A DNA stretch of 42,528 bases from an uncultured Anaerolineae bacterium (GCA_903854805.1 CAINXK010000277.1:1-42528), one strand, 5' to 3'. Shown: positions 18,355-26,126, counted from the first letter of the stretch. Notes: a model not told the origin generated them from the sequence alone. Numbers and translations are program-made.

Positions 18355-19518
18355 ATGTCTCGTTTTGAGAAATTAATTTTCGGCATACTGGTTGTCATCG
18401 CCTTGATATTGTGGACAAATTTGGGTTGGAGCATCTTAAAAGAAAATTGGCAGACTCCACTCGGCCCAGAAATGGGTTTACCCAAGCAAACCGCCAAGCC
18501 TGACAATGGAACAAATCAACAGATTCCGCCATCCATCCCCCAGGAATTTTTATTCGAACAAATTCCCACAACCGCCCATTCAGCAAATACAGCAAAATTA
18601 CCAAAATGTAATGGCCCCGAATCGATGACTGTGCTTGCGATCGGCTCCGATACACGTGCGCAAACCTATTTGTACGGATTGGCTGATGTAATCCGATATG
18701 TTCGTGTAGACTTCATTACCCCAAGCATCAGCGTGTTGGAATTTCCGCGCGACTTATGGGTCGCGATACCGGAGATCGAAGAACATTATGGCATCACCCA
18801 TGGAAAACTTAACCAAGCATATTTTTATGGAAATCCCGGAATGGGTTATTATCAAGGCACTGGGCAGGGTCCGGGGCTGCTTGCGCGTACTTTAGATTTG
18901 AATTTCAGCGCACATCCTGATCATTATATTGCTGCAAACATGCACACTTTCGTCCGCCTGGTTGATGCCGTTGGTGGAATTGATATTACCCTGCCCTTTT
19001 CAGTCGATGCGCGCAAACCTGATCAGGAGAAACGCGAAGACCTGTATTTTGCCCCAGGTGAGCATCACCTCACAGGAGAACAGGCACTCATGCTGGGACG
19101 TATTCGCGAATATAGCGTTTTTGCCCGTGCAGATCAACAAAATCGAATTATGTGCGCCTTACGTAATACCTTTATTAGCCCTTCTATTCTCCCCAAAATA
19201 CCGGCAATTATTGATAGCTTTTCAAATGCCATCCAGACCGATCTTAGCCCCCAGCAACTAAGCCAGCTAGCCTGCCTGGTACCACAAATAAAACCCGGCA
19301 ACATTAGCTTTACTACTTTCCCACGTGAATTACTCACAGAAGCACGCACCTACGATATTGGTGTTAAAAAAGACGTATACATATTCAAGGCCGATTTCGA
19401 AACCCTGAAATATTTTGTCAAAGCCTTTGATATGGGCGCCTGGCCCGAGCATAACTCAGCACCATTAACCCCCTCCATACCCCGCCCTCGCGGAGAAGGT
19501 TTGTATAATTGCCCATGA
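18355..19518 (+). CDS. LytR-CpsA-Psr (LCP) family envelope protein
   Basis: A 387-residue membrane protein with one N-terminal helix (about residues 8-27), a Pro-rich extracellular linker and an LCP domain. LCP hallmarks are VLAIGSDTRA, the FITPSISVLEFPRDLWVAIP stretch with the conserved Arg-Asp, NMHTFVRLVDAVGGIDI, and the LTGEQALMLGRIRE and RADQQNRI Arg residues. LCP enzymes move polyisoprenyl-linked glycopolymers onto peptidoglycan or other wall acceptors. It starts 6 bases after the preceding wall lipoprotein, fitting a shared envelope role. The last ~20 codons (LTPSIPRPRGEG) look unlike the domain and may be added by an intergenic repeat. The stop overlaps the rsmA start by four bases. 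Confidence 0.87.
   Translation: MSRFEKLIFGILVVIALILWTNLGWSILKENWQTPLGPEMGLPKQTAKPDNGTNQQIPPSIPQEFLFEQIPTTAHSANTAKLPKCNGPESMTVLAIGSDTRAQTYLYGLADVIRYVRVDFITPSISVLEFPRDLWVAIPEIEEHYGITHGKLNQAYFYGNPGMGYYQGTGQGPGLLARTLDLNFSAHPDHYIAANMHTFVRLVDAVGGIDITLPFSVDARKPDQEKREDLYFAPGEHHLTGEQALMLGRIREYSVFARADQQNRIMCALRNTFISPSILPKIPAIIDSFSNAIQTDLSPQQLSQLACLVPQIKPGNISFTTFPRELLTEARTYDIGVKKDVYIFKADFETLKYFVKAFDMGAWPEHNSAPLTPSIPRPRGEGLYNCP
19503..19508 (+). promoter_or_regulatory. -10-like box directly before rsmA
   Basis: TATAAT, preceded by TTTG, ends 6 nt before the rsmA ATG at 19515. A start 6-7 nt downstream would give a leaderless mRNA. No good -35 box is visible at the right distance. Confidence 0.4.
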
Positions 19519-20354
19519 AACTACCTGAATTAAATGCATCAACCCTGTTAAGAGAACACGGCCTCCGAGCAGACAAAGGCCTTGGCCAAAATTTTCTCCA
19601 CGATCCGGTCCAGCTGGAACTGATCGCCGACGCTGCAGAAATTCAACCAAAAGATGTCGTTCTCGAGATCGGCCCAGGTCTGGGCAGCCTGACTCGATAT
19701 TTAGCCCTTTCCGCCCAGTCGGTGATTAGTGTAGAGCTCGATCATGATCTCATCCCAGTTTTAAAATCTGTTCTGGCACCTTATCCAAATATCCGAATAA
19801 TAGAAGGGGACATATTGAATATTTCGCCTTCTGCAATCATGGGTACCAATGACTACATCGTTGTCGCCAATGTGCCCTACTATATTACATCAGCGATATT
19901 CCGTCACCTGCTTGGCGCAACACCACGCCCAAGGCGAATAGTACTTACTGTCCAAAAAGAGGTGGCAGAACGCATTTGTGCTAAACCAGGCGACATGAGT
20001 CTGCTAGCGCTGAGCGTTCAAATCTATGGGACGCCGCGGATTACTCATTTTATCCCATCCGAAGCATTCTACCCGGTGCCCAAGGTTGACTCTGCAGTCC
20101 TTCGAGTTGACTTGAACCCAACACCATTGATCCCTGAAGATCAAATAGGAACCTTTTTCCTGGTTGCAAAAGCAGGCTTCAGTCAGAAACGCAAAACCCT
20201 CCGAAATTCCATGTCGGGGGGTTTGAGGATTTCTACTGACGATGCTGGCCAAATTCTCGAAAAAAGTGAAATAGACCCAATGCGGCGTGCCGAAACCTTG
20301 ACTATGAAAGAATGGTTCACCCTGACCAGACAATATTTGCTGGACCGCTCATAA
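19515..20354 (+). CDS. rsmA: 16S rRNA dimethyladenosine transferase
   Basis: RsmA/KsgA dimethylates two adjacent adenosines near the 3' end of 16S rRNA. It is 279 residues from ATG 19515. A TTG at 19509 is also in frame but less likely. Motifs: KGLGQNFLHD at the N terminus, SAM-binding EIGPGLGSLT (51-60), the acidic end of the second strand ISVELDHDL, EGDIL, and catalytic NVPYYIT (119-125, the NLPY-type motif). The C-terminal helical domain has GFSQKRKTLRN. The start overlaps the LCP stop by four bases, and a TATAAT lies just upstream. It converges with the GT2 gene, with only 15 bases between them. Confidence 0.95.
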   Translation: MKLPELNASTLLREHGLRADKGLGQNFLHDPVQLELIADAAEIQPKDVVLEIGPGLGSLTRYLALSAQSVISVELDHDLIPVLKSVLAPYPNIRIIEGDILNISPSAIMGTNDYIVVANVPYYITSAIFRHLLGATPRPRRIVLTVQKEVAERICAKPGDMSLLALSVQIYGTPRITHFIPSEAFYPVPKVDSAVLRVDLNPTPLIPEDQIGTFFLVAKAGFSQKRKTLRNSMSGGLRISTDDAGQILEKSEIDPMRRAETLTMKEWFTLTRQYLLDRS

Positions 20355-20369
20355 ACCGTTGCGACCGAT

Positions 20370-21125
20370 TTAGATCGTTTTGGCGATCCGGCCTTTTACC
20401 CCTTGTTTTCTCAAATCGCTGAAATTAGCCTTTACCTGCCAGACTCGCGCAGCAGCCTCAACCTGGATCCGTAGGGACATTTTTGATTTTCCCCATCTTC
20501 GATCTGCAAAATGGATCGGCACTTGGGCAAATCTGTACTCCAAAGAATAAGCCATGTAAGCCATCTCGACCAGAAAAATATACCCATTCGATTGGATACG
20601 ATCTAAAGGCATACCCAGGATTGCTTCACGGCGCCATAACCGATATCCGGTCGTAATATCCCGTAATGGCATTCTCAATATTGTCCGGGCGTATAAGTTT
20701 CCAAATGCGGAAAGCCATTTTCGCCAAATTGGCCACTGATCATCCACACTTCCACCTTCAACATACCTGGATCCCAAAACGACATCAGCTGATTCCAAAG
20801 CAGCGACTAACTCGACCAGCTTCTTTGGATCATGCGAAAAATCTGCATCCATTTGGGCAACAGCTTCGGCTCCAGCGGCAATCGCCTTGGTAAAACCCTC
20901 CAAGTAGGCTGTTCTTAATCCTGATTTTGCCTTTCGATGCAACACCGAAACCCGACCAGGGTATGTTTTCACCATTTCATCGGCAATCTGACCTGTGCCA
21001 TCCGGGCTATTATCATCAACCACCAGGACAGACAATTCACTTAATGGAAGTGAAAATAAAGCGGAGAACAGTGGTGGCAAGTTCTCCGCTTCGTTATACG
21101 TCGGAATAATAACTGTTATTCGCAA
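20370..21125 (-). CDS. GT2 glycosyltransferase, polyprenol-phosphate mannosyltransferase-like
   Basis: A 251-residue family-2 glycosyltransferase resembling DPM1/Ppm1 catalytic domains, which transfer mannose (or another hexose) from a nucleotide sugar to polyprenol phosphate on the cytoplasmic membrane face. Motifs: VIIPTYNEAENL, VVDDNSPDGTG (37-44 region), QMDADFSHDP with the metal-binding DAD (93-95), GSRYVEGG, ITTGYRLWRREA and the C-terminal FADRRWGKSKMS. No membrane helices follow, so it is the soluble single-domain form. It is the last gene of the Roadblock-V4R-REC operon, starting 8 bases after the REC gene. The sugar product probably feeds wall or protein glycosylation (inference). 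Confidence 0.88.
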   Translation of the reverse strand: MRITVIIPTYNEAENLPPLFSALFSLPLSELSVLVVDDNSPDGTGQIADEMVKTYPGRVSVLHRKAKSGLRTAYLEGFTKAIAAGAEAVAQMDADFSHDPKKLVELVAALESADVVLGSRYVEGGSVDDQWPIWRKWLSAFGNLYARTILRMPLRDITTGYRLWRREAILGMPLDRIQSNGYIFLVEMAYMAYSLEYRFAQVPIHFADRRWGKSKMSLRIQVEAAARVWQVKANFSDLRKQGVKGRIAKTI

Positions 21126-21133
21126 AATACCTC

Positions 21134-22015
21134 CTATTTTTTCCTGTGCAAAAGTTCGGCTTTTACTTCTTCAACCGAACCAAATTTCCCATCATCGGAA
21201 GCGAGACAAGCCGTACAAACCACCAGCCGGTTAGCCTGTTCGCTAAGCCTGCTACGATCAGCGATTGGGTAAAAGTAATCCAATGCCTGGGCCAACCTGG
21301 TAATAACACGTTCTTCCAAGGAATGAATAATACCAGAATCAGCCGATAACAATAAATCAGTTAAAGAAAGATGTCCGATAAAAATTACACGGGAACCAGA
21401 TTCTCGCAAAGTATTGCTCACCATCAAACTGACGGCCCTGACAACATCATCGGATGCCACAAAGCCATATTTTTCTCGAAATACATCCATGTTCTGGAGT
21501 GAAACCATTAGCAAAGACCAGGTATCTTTTTTTAGACAATCACTGACGTACTCTAGAACAATCTCGCCATCTGGTAGACCAGTAACCGGGTTTGTTAAAG
21601 AATCCTGACTGGCACGCCGAATAGCATTCCGGACGCGCAAGCGCAGCTCCTGAACATCAAATGGCTTGGTAATATAATCATCAGCTCCAATTTCAAGCCC
21701 CTGCAACCGATCAGCCCTATCACGTTTTTCTGTCAAGAAAATGATCGGAATAGATTTTGTCTTACGATCTGCGCGCAAACGACGGGCAACCTCGTACCCG
21801 TCGATATCAGGCAGACGTATATCCAGGATCACCAAGTTGGGACGAGCATTTGCGACTGCCCGAACGCCATCTTCTCCCCAATTGCTCGTCATTACTTCAT
21901 AACCCTGAACGCGAAAATATGCGTTGAGCATATCCGCAACATCAAGATCGTCTTCAATTATGAGGATTTTTGATTTTTCTGTTTCCAATCTCTGCCTCGC
22001 CTTCAGGATCCCCAA
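21134..22015 (-). CDS. Response regulator with degenerate GGDEF domain
   Basis: A 293-residue two-domain protein. A receiver domain (about 15-133) has the acidic pair near E21-D22, phospho-acceptor D65 (LVILDIRLPD), T95 and K117 (TKPFD), so phosphorylation looks possible. A GGDEF-like domain (about 138-290) opens with the usual DSLTNPVTGLP, but the signature position reads FIGHLSLTD instead of GGDEF, so cyclic-di-GMP synthesis is not expected. The start is TTG, immediately after the TAA of the upstream V4R gene and in the same frame; no ATG precedes the receiver domain. The nearest ribosome-binding site, AAGGA, is 13 nt upstream. No histidine kinase lies nearby. Confidence 0.85.
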   Translation of the reverse strand: MGILKARQRLETEKSKILIIEDDLDVADMLNAYFRVQGYEVMTSNWGEDGVRAVANARPNLVILDIRLPDIDGYEVARRLRADRKTKSIPIIFLTEKRDRADRLQGLEIGADDYITKPFDVQELRLRVRNAIRRASQDSLTNPVTGLPDGEIVLEYVSDCLKKDTWSLLMVSLQNMDVFREKYGFVASDDVVRAVSLMVSNTLRESGSRVIFIGHLSLTDLLLSADSGIIHSLEERVITRLAQALDYFYPIADRSRLSEQANRLVVCTACLASDDGKFGSVEEVKAELLHRKK

Positions 22016-22651
22016 TTATCCGATTGGTTCCTTTTGAATGATAAATTCACAAATTTCATCGCCAAGCGCATGGCACTTAGATTCATTTACTCGGAATTCG
22101 TTACCGCCAGAAACCCACTTTAACGACTCTTGGAGCAATCCTACTGCAATAAAACAGACTGGTTTGTCAACTTCAGAACGGCCCCAGCAGACCGGACACT
22201 TGTGAATGGTCCAGACAAACTCATTTTCGCGCTCTTCGACGGTACTATATTGATCGCTCACCTGGGTAAATATTTTCGCAAATGCAGGTAAACCTATGCG
22301 GAGCTTGGTTTGGAGAGGCAAAACCTTAAAAGCCAGGTCCCCAACACCTGCCAATGCGCCAAAACTCTTGAGGCCATCAGCAAAAGTAGCGCGCCCAGCA
22401 CGTAAAGCCAGTCCTCGCCCGCCACGCGGACCGTACATATCTTCCAAAGCAATGTTAATGGATGATACATCCGCGAAATCAAATGATTTTTCCAGATTTT
22501 CGGCTGGATAATTATCAGTATAATCACTAAGTCCGGCCAGATTTAATATTGCATTGATCCCTCTTTTCCCCATAACATCTTCAAGTGCCTTGATCATGAG
22601 CAAGCCAAACTTACTCGGGTAATACAAACCAGCTTTTGGAATTGGGCTCAT
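22016..22651 (-). CDS. V4R (4-vinyl reductase-like) domain protein
   Basis: A 211-residue protein. The ATG at 22651 is chosen because GGAG lies 7 nt upstream and it starts 13 bases after the Roadblock stop; the longer frame to 22708 overlaps that gene. The C-terminal part (about 130-207) matches V4R: CPVCWGRSE, then FIAVGLLQESLKWVSG, then ESKCHALGDEICEFII. Cys 152, 155, 166, 193 and 201 could bind a metal. V4R domains sense small hydrophobic ligands in activators such as XylR/DmpR and are related in fold to Bet3 of TRAPP. The N-terminal ~130 residues are not recognised. Position between Roadblock and REC proteins suggests a signalling sensor (inference). Confidence 0.8.
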   Translation of the reverse strand: MSPIPKAGLYYPSKFGLLMIKALEDVMGKRGINAILNLAGLSDYTDNYPAENLEKSFDFADVSSINIALEDMYGPRGGRGLALRAGRATFADGLKSFGALAGVGDLAFKVLPLQTKLRIGLPAFAKIFTQVSDQYSTVEERENEFVWTIHKCPVCWGRSEVDKPVCFIAVGLLQESLKWVSGGNEFRVNESKCHALGDEICEFIIQKEPIG

Positions 22652-22664
22652 AACGATCTCCAAA

Positions 22665-23036
22665 TCAAATAAGTTTTCGTAGATCTTCAGTGGCACGGCG
22701 CATATCAAGAAATATCAGGCCAAGCTTGGCTTGTTCGCGTGCAAGGGCAGTCAAAACTGCTTCTTCGCCCACGGACATCAAAACTACAAAACCTTTTTCA
22801 CCTTTGACATAAACCTGCTCAACCGAACCACGCCCAAGCTCAGATGAAATGCGCTCTCCTAGAGAAAGCATCGCTGCTGACATAGCCGAAACACGGTCTT
22901 CTTCAACACCCTGCGGCAAAGCAGATGCAATACTCAGGCCGTCCACACTAACAATCGCTGACGCTTCAATATCTGGTGATGATGCCTGCAGGGCACGCAG
23001 GCGATCCACCATTTGTTGGGTTCGAGACTTGGACAA
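22665..23036 (-). CDS. Roadblock/LC7 domain protein (MglB-like)
   Basis: A 123-residue Roadblock/LC7 protein. The start is TTG at 23036, since AGGAGA lies 7 nt before it; the other in-frame TTG at 23063 lacks such a site. After a helix (MVDRLRALQ) the fold signature is clear: IEASAIVSVDGLSIASALP, AMSAAMLSLGERISSELG, VYVKGEKGFVVLMSVG, and a closing helix. Bacterial Roadblock proteins are usually homodimeric scaffolds or GTPase-activating partners, such as MglB for MglA. No small GTPase gene lies in the window, so its partner is unknown. It is the first gene of a minus-strand operon with a strong promoter. Confidence 0.87.
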   Translation of the reverse strand: MSKSRTQQMVDRLRALQASSPDIEASAIVSVDGLSIASALPQGVEEDRVSAMSAAMLSLGERISSELGRGSVEQVYVKGEKGFVVLMSVGEEAVLTALAREQAKLGLIFLDMRRATEDLRKLI

Positions 23037-23096
23037 AACGGCTCTCCTGAAAAGGACAAACAAACGTATCCGAATATTAATTAATTTATCAGGTTT

Positions 23097-23125
23097 ACTT
23101 TAACATGGCAAAATGACTGTGTCAA
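23097..23125 (-). promoter_or_regulatory. Promoter of the Roadblock operon
   Basis: On the minus strand TTGACA (23125-23120) and TAAAGT (23102-23097) are 17 bp apart, with an extended -10 TGT before TAAAGT. The start would be near 23090, about 54 nt before the TTG start codon. Confidence 0.7.
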
Positions 23126-23167
23126 GCAAGAAAGCACAATAATTATAGCATGAGACTTACAATGAGT

Positions 23168-23198
23168 TTGCATTTGATGATTACAATCCATGTATAAT
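23168..23198 (+). promoter_or_regulatory. Promoter candidate of the L,D-transpeptidase gene
   Basis: TATAAT at 23193-23198 is consensus; the best -35, TTGCAT (23168-23173), is 19 bp away. Divergent from the Roadblock promoter in the same ~185-base gap. Confidence 0.5.
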
Positions 23199-23221
23199 AC
23201 AATTTCTAAAGGTAAAGAGTA

Positions 23222-24394
23222 ATGAGAACACAAATAATACGTATAATTTTCTTCCTAACCGTTATTACACTGGTATTTTCTGTTCTGCCTGCTTCTGGTT
23301 CTGTCGCCCAAGCGGCGCCTCTACCTGAAAATAATTCCGGCGCAGTGCTCTGTCCGCCAGCTGCTTACCCAGAAGTACCCGAGGATTGCTCACCGTTGGG
23401 TCCATCCCAACTGCTGACAGATATGGCACAACTTGGCATGGAAATTCCTCCCCATCCTTTACTCATATCACACCCTGACCCAGCACTCAGCAACCTGCCT
23501 TATCATTATTATAAAGTCAATAACTCGGGAACTGCTTTTTATCCATCCCTGGATGCTGCGATCGCGAAAAGCGGTGCCGGTTTCATACTTCCACCAGGTG
23601 CATTTTTCTATGTAGTATATGCCGAACGGCTCGACACCAAAAAGGGAACCTACTTCCAGCTTCCATCCGGGGCTTTTATGCCGGGCGATGGTTCTACTGT
23701 GACCTTATCAAATCCATTTCCGGGTATCGAAGTCCACTCAACCCCGCGAAATGCCTTTGGGTGGGTATTCAACCAGACAACCATCCGACGTGAACCAAAT
23801 GAATTAGGCTACAACATTCCAATTGGCCAATTAAATTTGAATGAAATCATTCAGGTTTATGAAACCTATAACATCGAAGGCAGCATCTGGCATCTCATCG
23901 GCCCAGATGAATGGGTACTTGGGCGAGACGTAGCTGTAGTTACGCCAAGCACAACTGCCCCGGATGGTGTCACCAATGGTCGTTGGATCGATGTAAATCT
24001 GGAGGAACAGACCCTTGCTGTTTATGATCAGAGCCAAATGGTCTATGCTACAGTCATTGCGACCGGTTTAGAGCCATTATTTACCCGTCCCGGTTTGTTT
24101 CCGATTTATAAGAAAAAAGAATTGGAGACAATGCAAGGTGAGAGAAATACAAGCAATTTTTATTATCTTGAAAATGTACCCTGGACAATGTATTTTGACA
24201 AAGCGCGCGCGCTTCATGGCGCATATTGGCGAGCAAGGATGGGTTACCCGCAATCGCATGGATGTGTAAATTTAACCCCTGGCGACGCACACTGGCTGTT
24301 CGATTGGGCGAAGATTGGCGACTGGGTTTACGTACATGACCCATCGGGGCAAACGCCGACTGATCCTTCGTTTTATGGAAACGGTGGAGCGTAA
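23222..24394 (+). CDS. L,D-transpeptidase (YkuD family), secreted
   Basis: A 390-residue exported protein. A signal peptide (about residues 1-31, hydrophobic stretch then SVAQAAP) is followed by an unrecognised ~200-residue region with SH3-like sequence (VHSTPRNAFGWVF). The C-terminal YkuD domain (about 255-372) has HG at 332-333 and the catalytic motif SHGCVN (345-350, nucleophile Cys 348). Such enzymes make 3-3 cross-links in peptidoglycan or attach proteins to it, and are generally insensitive to penicillins. AAAGGTAAAGAG precedes the ATG. It is monocistronic, with its own promoter and a strong terminator. Confidence 0.92.
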   Translation: MRTQIIRIIFFLTVITLVFSVLPASGSVAQAAPLPENNSGAVLCPPAAYPEVPEDCSPLGPSQLLTDMAQLGMEIPPHPLLISHPDPALSNLPYHYYKVNNSGTAFYPSLDAAIAKSGAGFILPPGAFFYVVYAERLDTKKGTYFQLPSGAFMPGDGSTVTLSNPFPGIEVHSTPRNAFGWVFNQTTIRREPNELGYNIPIGQLNLNEIIQVYETYNIEGSIWHLIGPDEWVLGRDVAVVTPSTTAPDGVTNGRWIDVNLEEQTLAVYDQSQMVYATVIATGLEPLFTRPGLFPIYKKKELETMQGERNTSNFYYLENVPWTMYFDKARALHGAYWRARMGYPQSHGCVNLTPGDAHWLFDWAKIGDWVYVHDPSGQTPTDPSFYGNGGA

Positions 24395-24398
24395 TGTC

Positions 24399-24438
24399 AA
24401 AACTGGCTAAAGGTAAAACCTTTTGGCCAGTTTTTTTT
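24399..24438 (+). terminator. Terminator after the L,D-transpeptidase gene
   Basis: AAAACTGGC (24399-24407) pairs with GCCAGTTTT (24426-24434), extended inside by AAAGGT with ACCTTT, and ends in a run of eight T. Confidence 0.88.
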
Positions 24439-24902
24439 GGAAATGGATAAATCATTGCCAATCCAGCAGCCTGGCAAGATTTGTTCTATCCTTCCATCGT
24501 ATTAACTTACGGACGAGCCACCCTGAGCAGTTCTGTCTCCTAAAAAAGAAAAAGATGGTTTTTGTGGATGCTTGGAGCGTGCTTTCCATTCCGTCCATCC
24601 AATTCCGAGTACGTAAATACAAGAATTCGATACGCACTGGATATTCGGCACTAATTTGATCTGAGGCTTTCACTCTCCTTTGGCTCGTCCCCACTACAAG
24701 AGACTCATTGCGCCCGTTAGGTCAGCTTCGACTCTAATATCAGCTTTTTAAGTTGAAGCTGATATTTTGCGAGATTGAGCCATCGTTTCGATCAAAAATA
24801 GACAAACACCACCAAAGAATACTCCTGGCTAAAAATAACAAGCTCTTTTCGATTGCTATGCGAATTTATTTATCGGAGAGGAATTAATTAAGGTAGCTGT
24901 CA
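24439..24902. other. Intergenic stretch without a supported gene
   Basis: About 460 bases hold no convincing ORF on either strand: the longest minus-strand frame (24452-24694) has no recognisable domain or ribosome-binding site. A hairpin lies at 24736-24766 (AATATCAGCTT with AAGCTGATATT, 9-nt loop). A second copy of TCAGCTTC at 24722-24729 could compete for the right arm. It may be decayed coding DNA or hold an unrecognised RNA. Confidence 0.5.
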
Positions 24903-24925
24903 GGTAAATATTTATGATATTTATC
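24903..24925 (+). promoter_or_regulatory. Inverted repeat, candidate operator of the SufR-like regulator
   Basis: GGTAAATAT (24903-24911) and ATATTTATC (24917-24925) form a 9-bp inverted repeat with 8 pairs and one G-T, 5-bp spacer. It ends 7 bp before the -35 box of the promoter for the regulator gene, a typical place for autoregulation. Confidence 0.45.
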
Positions 24926-24932
24926 TATTATA

Positions 24933-24961
24933 TTGACAAAGAAAAACGAGACTGATATACT
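24933..24961 (+). promoter_or_regulatory. Promoter of the SufR-like regulator gene
   Basis: TTGACA (24933-24938) and TATACT (24956-24961) with exactly 17 bp between them. The start would be near 24968, giving a leader of about 57 nt. Confidence 0.8.
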
Positions 24962-25024
24962 CCGATTACACTCTTCAACATTAGATATCATTCTTTTCTC
25001 CGTAAAATTATTTATAGCAGGTTT

Positions 25025-25639
25025 ATGAAAAGCACACGTGATCGAATTCTACAAACACTCTTACGCCGACCCCGTTTAACAACAATCGAGTTAGCAGAAT
25101 CTGTGGGGATTAACCCCATATCTGTACGCCACCACATTTCCAACTTGCTAATTGAATCCTTGATTGCCGCTGATGAAGAGCGGCATGGGGTTGGACGCCC
25201 TCGGATGGTTTATTACCTCACCGAGGATGGCCTCGAAAAATTTCCGACACGCTATTTGCGTTTGACAACCCGCATTTTAACTCAGATGAAGGATAAATTT
25301 TCTCAGCCACTGGTAAGCGAAATGTTCAAAGAATTAGCTACCGCAATGGCAAGTGAATATGCCGACGATCTCAAAAACCTCAATGTTGAAGATCGCCTAA
25401 ATATGATGAAGGACATCCTGGCAAATGAAGGTTTTGTCGTCGAATGGGAAAAACAAGGAACCCGTTACCTGATCCACGAGATTTCATGCCCTTATTTACA
25501 GGTCGGTCAAAGTCATCCTGAAATCTGCACAGTAGACCAGACATTGATATCCACCATGTTAGCTGTCCCCGCAAATAAAATTCAATGCATATTAAGCGGT
25601 GCAAATAAATGTACGTATGCTGTCCAAAACTTACCGTAA
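25025..25639 (+). CDS. SufR-like winged-helix Fe-S transcriptional regulator
   Basis: A 204-residue ArsR/DeoR-type regulator. The N-terminal winged helix (about 1-70) reads TTIELAESVGINPISVRHHISNL, with wing residues GVGRPRMVYYLTEDG. The C-terminal part has four Cys at 155, 168, 188 and 196 (CPYLQVGQSHPEIC, then CILSGANKC), the arrangement by which SufR-type repressors hold a [4Fe-4S] cluster. SufR controls Fe-S assembly genes in cyanobacteria. The next gene encodes a MIP18/SufT-like Fe-S maturation protein, which fits such a role. No sufBCD genes are in the window. An inverted repeat and a consensus promoter lie upstream, suggesting autoregulation. Confidence 0.83.
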   Translation: MKSTRDRILQTLLRRPRLTTIELAESVGINPISVRHHISNLLIESLIAADEERHGVGRPRMVYYLTEDGLEKFPTRYLRLTTRILTQMKDKFSQPLVSEMFKELATAMASEYADDLKNLNVEDRLNMMKDILANEGFVVEWEKQGTRYLIHEISCPYLQVGQSHPEICTVDQTLISTMLAVPANKIQCILSGANKCTYAVQNLP

Positions 25640-25651
25640 AATATTAAATTC

Positions 25652-25686
25652 AAAATACTACTATACCAATACTTCAGTAGTATTTT
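25652..25686 (+). other. Inverted repeat between the Fe-S regulator and MIP18-like genes
   Basis: AAAATACTACT (25652-25662) pairs perfectly with AGTAGTATTTT (25676-25686) over a 13-nt loop. It could be a weak terminator or attenuator for the regulator gene, or a protein-binding site 40 bases before the next ATG. Confidence 0.5.
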
Positions 25687-25726
25687 GCCCCAACCTACGC
25701 AAAAATAGCACCCACGAAGAGGAAAA

Positions 25727-26074
25727 ATGACAGACGAAAGTCAAAATATAGTTATTTGGAGTATCCACGAAACCCACCCGGAAATTGTAGAGCGAGTGCG
25801 GGCCAGCCTTTCAGAAGTCGTTGACCCTGAAATCGGCCTCAATATTGTCCAGCTTGGGTTGATACGCAACGTAACAATTGATGGTGAAATTGCCCGGGTA
25901 AAAATGATCTTGACGACACCATTCTGCCCCTATGGGCCAGCAATGGTGGACATGACACGTCAAAAAGCCATTGAAGGCTTAAAGATGCCCGTTACGGTTG
26001 AAATGGGTATGGATCCCTGGGATTTCTCCATGATGGAAGATCCATCTGCACTGGATTGGGGCCTCTACTCTTAA
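25727..26074 (+). CDS. MIP18/SufT-like Fe-S cluster maturation protein (DUF59)
   Basis: A 115-residue single-domain MIP18 (DUF59) protein. Key features are VRASLSEVVDPEIGLNIVQLGLI and TTPFCPYGPAMV with the conserved reactive Cys. Relatives include SufT, PaaD and the eukaryotic CIA factor CIAO2, which help place Fe-S clusters on target proteins. It is short, with an acidic C-terminal tail (MEDPSALDWG). AGAGGA lies before the ATG. It follows the SufR-like gene by 87 bases with an inverted repeat between them, so it is probably co-regulated. A 36-bp palindromic terminator ends the unit. Confidence 0.87.
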   Translation: MTDESQNIVIWSIHETHPEIVERVRASLSEVVDPEIGLNIVQLGLIRNVTIDGEIARVKMILTTPFCPYGPAMVDMTRQKAIEGLKMPVTVEMGMDPWDFSMMEDPSALDWGLYS

Positions 26075-26126
26075 TTTTTTCAGCTTACAGAACCAGAGAA
26101 AATAATTTCCAATTCTTTAGTAAATA

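Noticed and set aside
24452..24694. 80-codon minus-strand ORF in the long intergenic gap
   Set aside because: No ribosome-binding site, no recognisable motif, and odd composition; not enough to call a gene or pseudogene.
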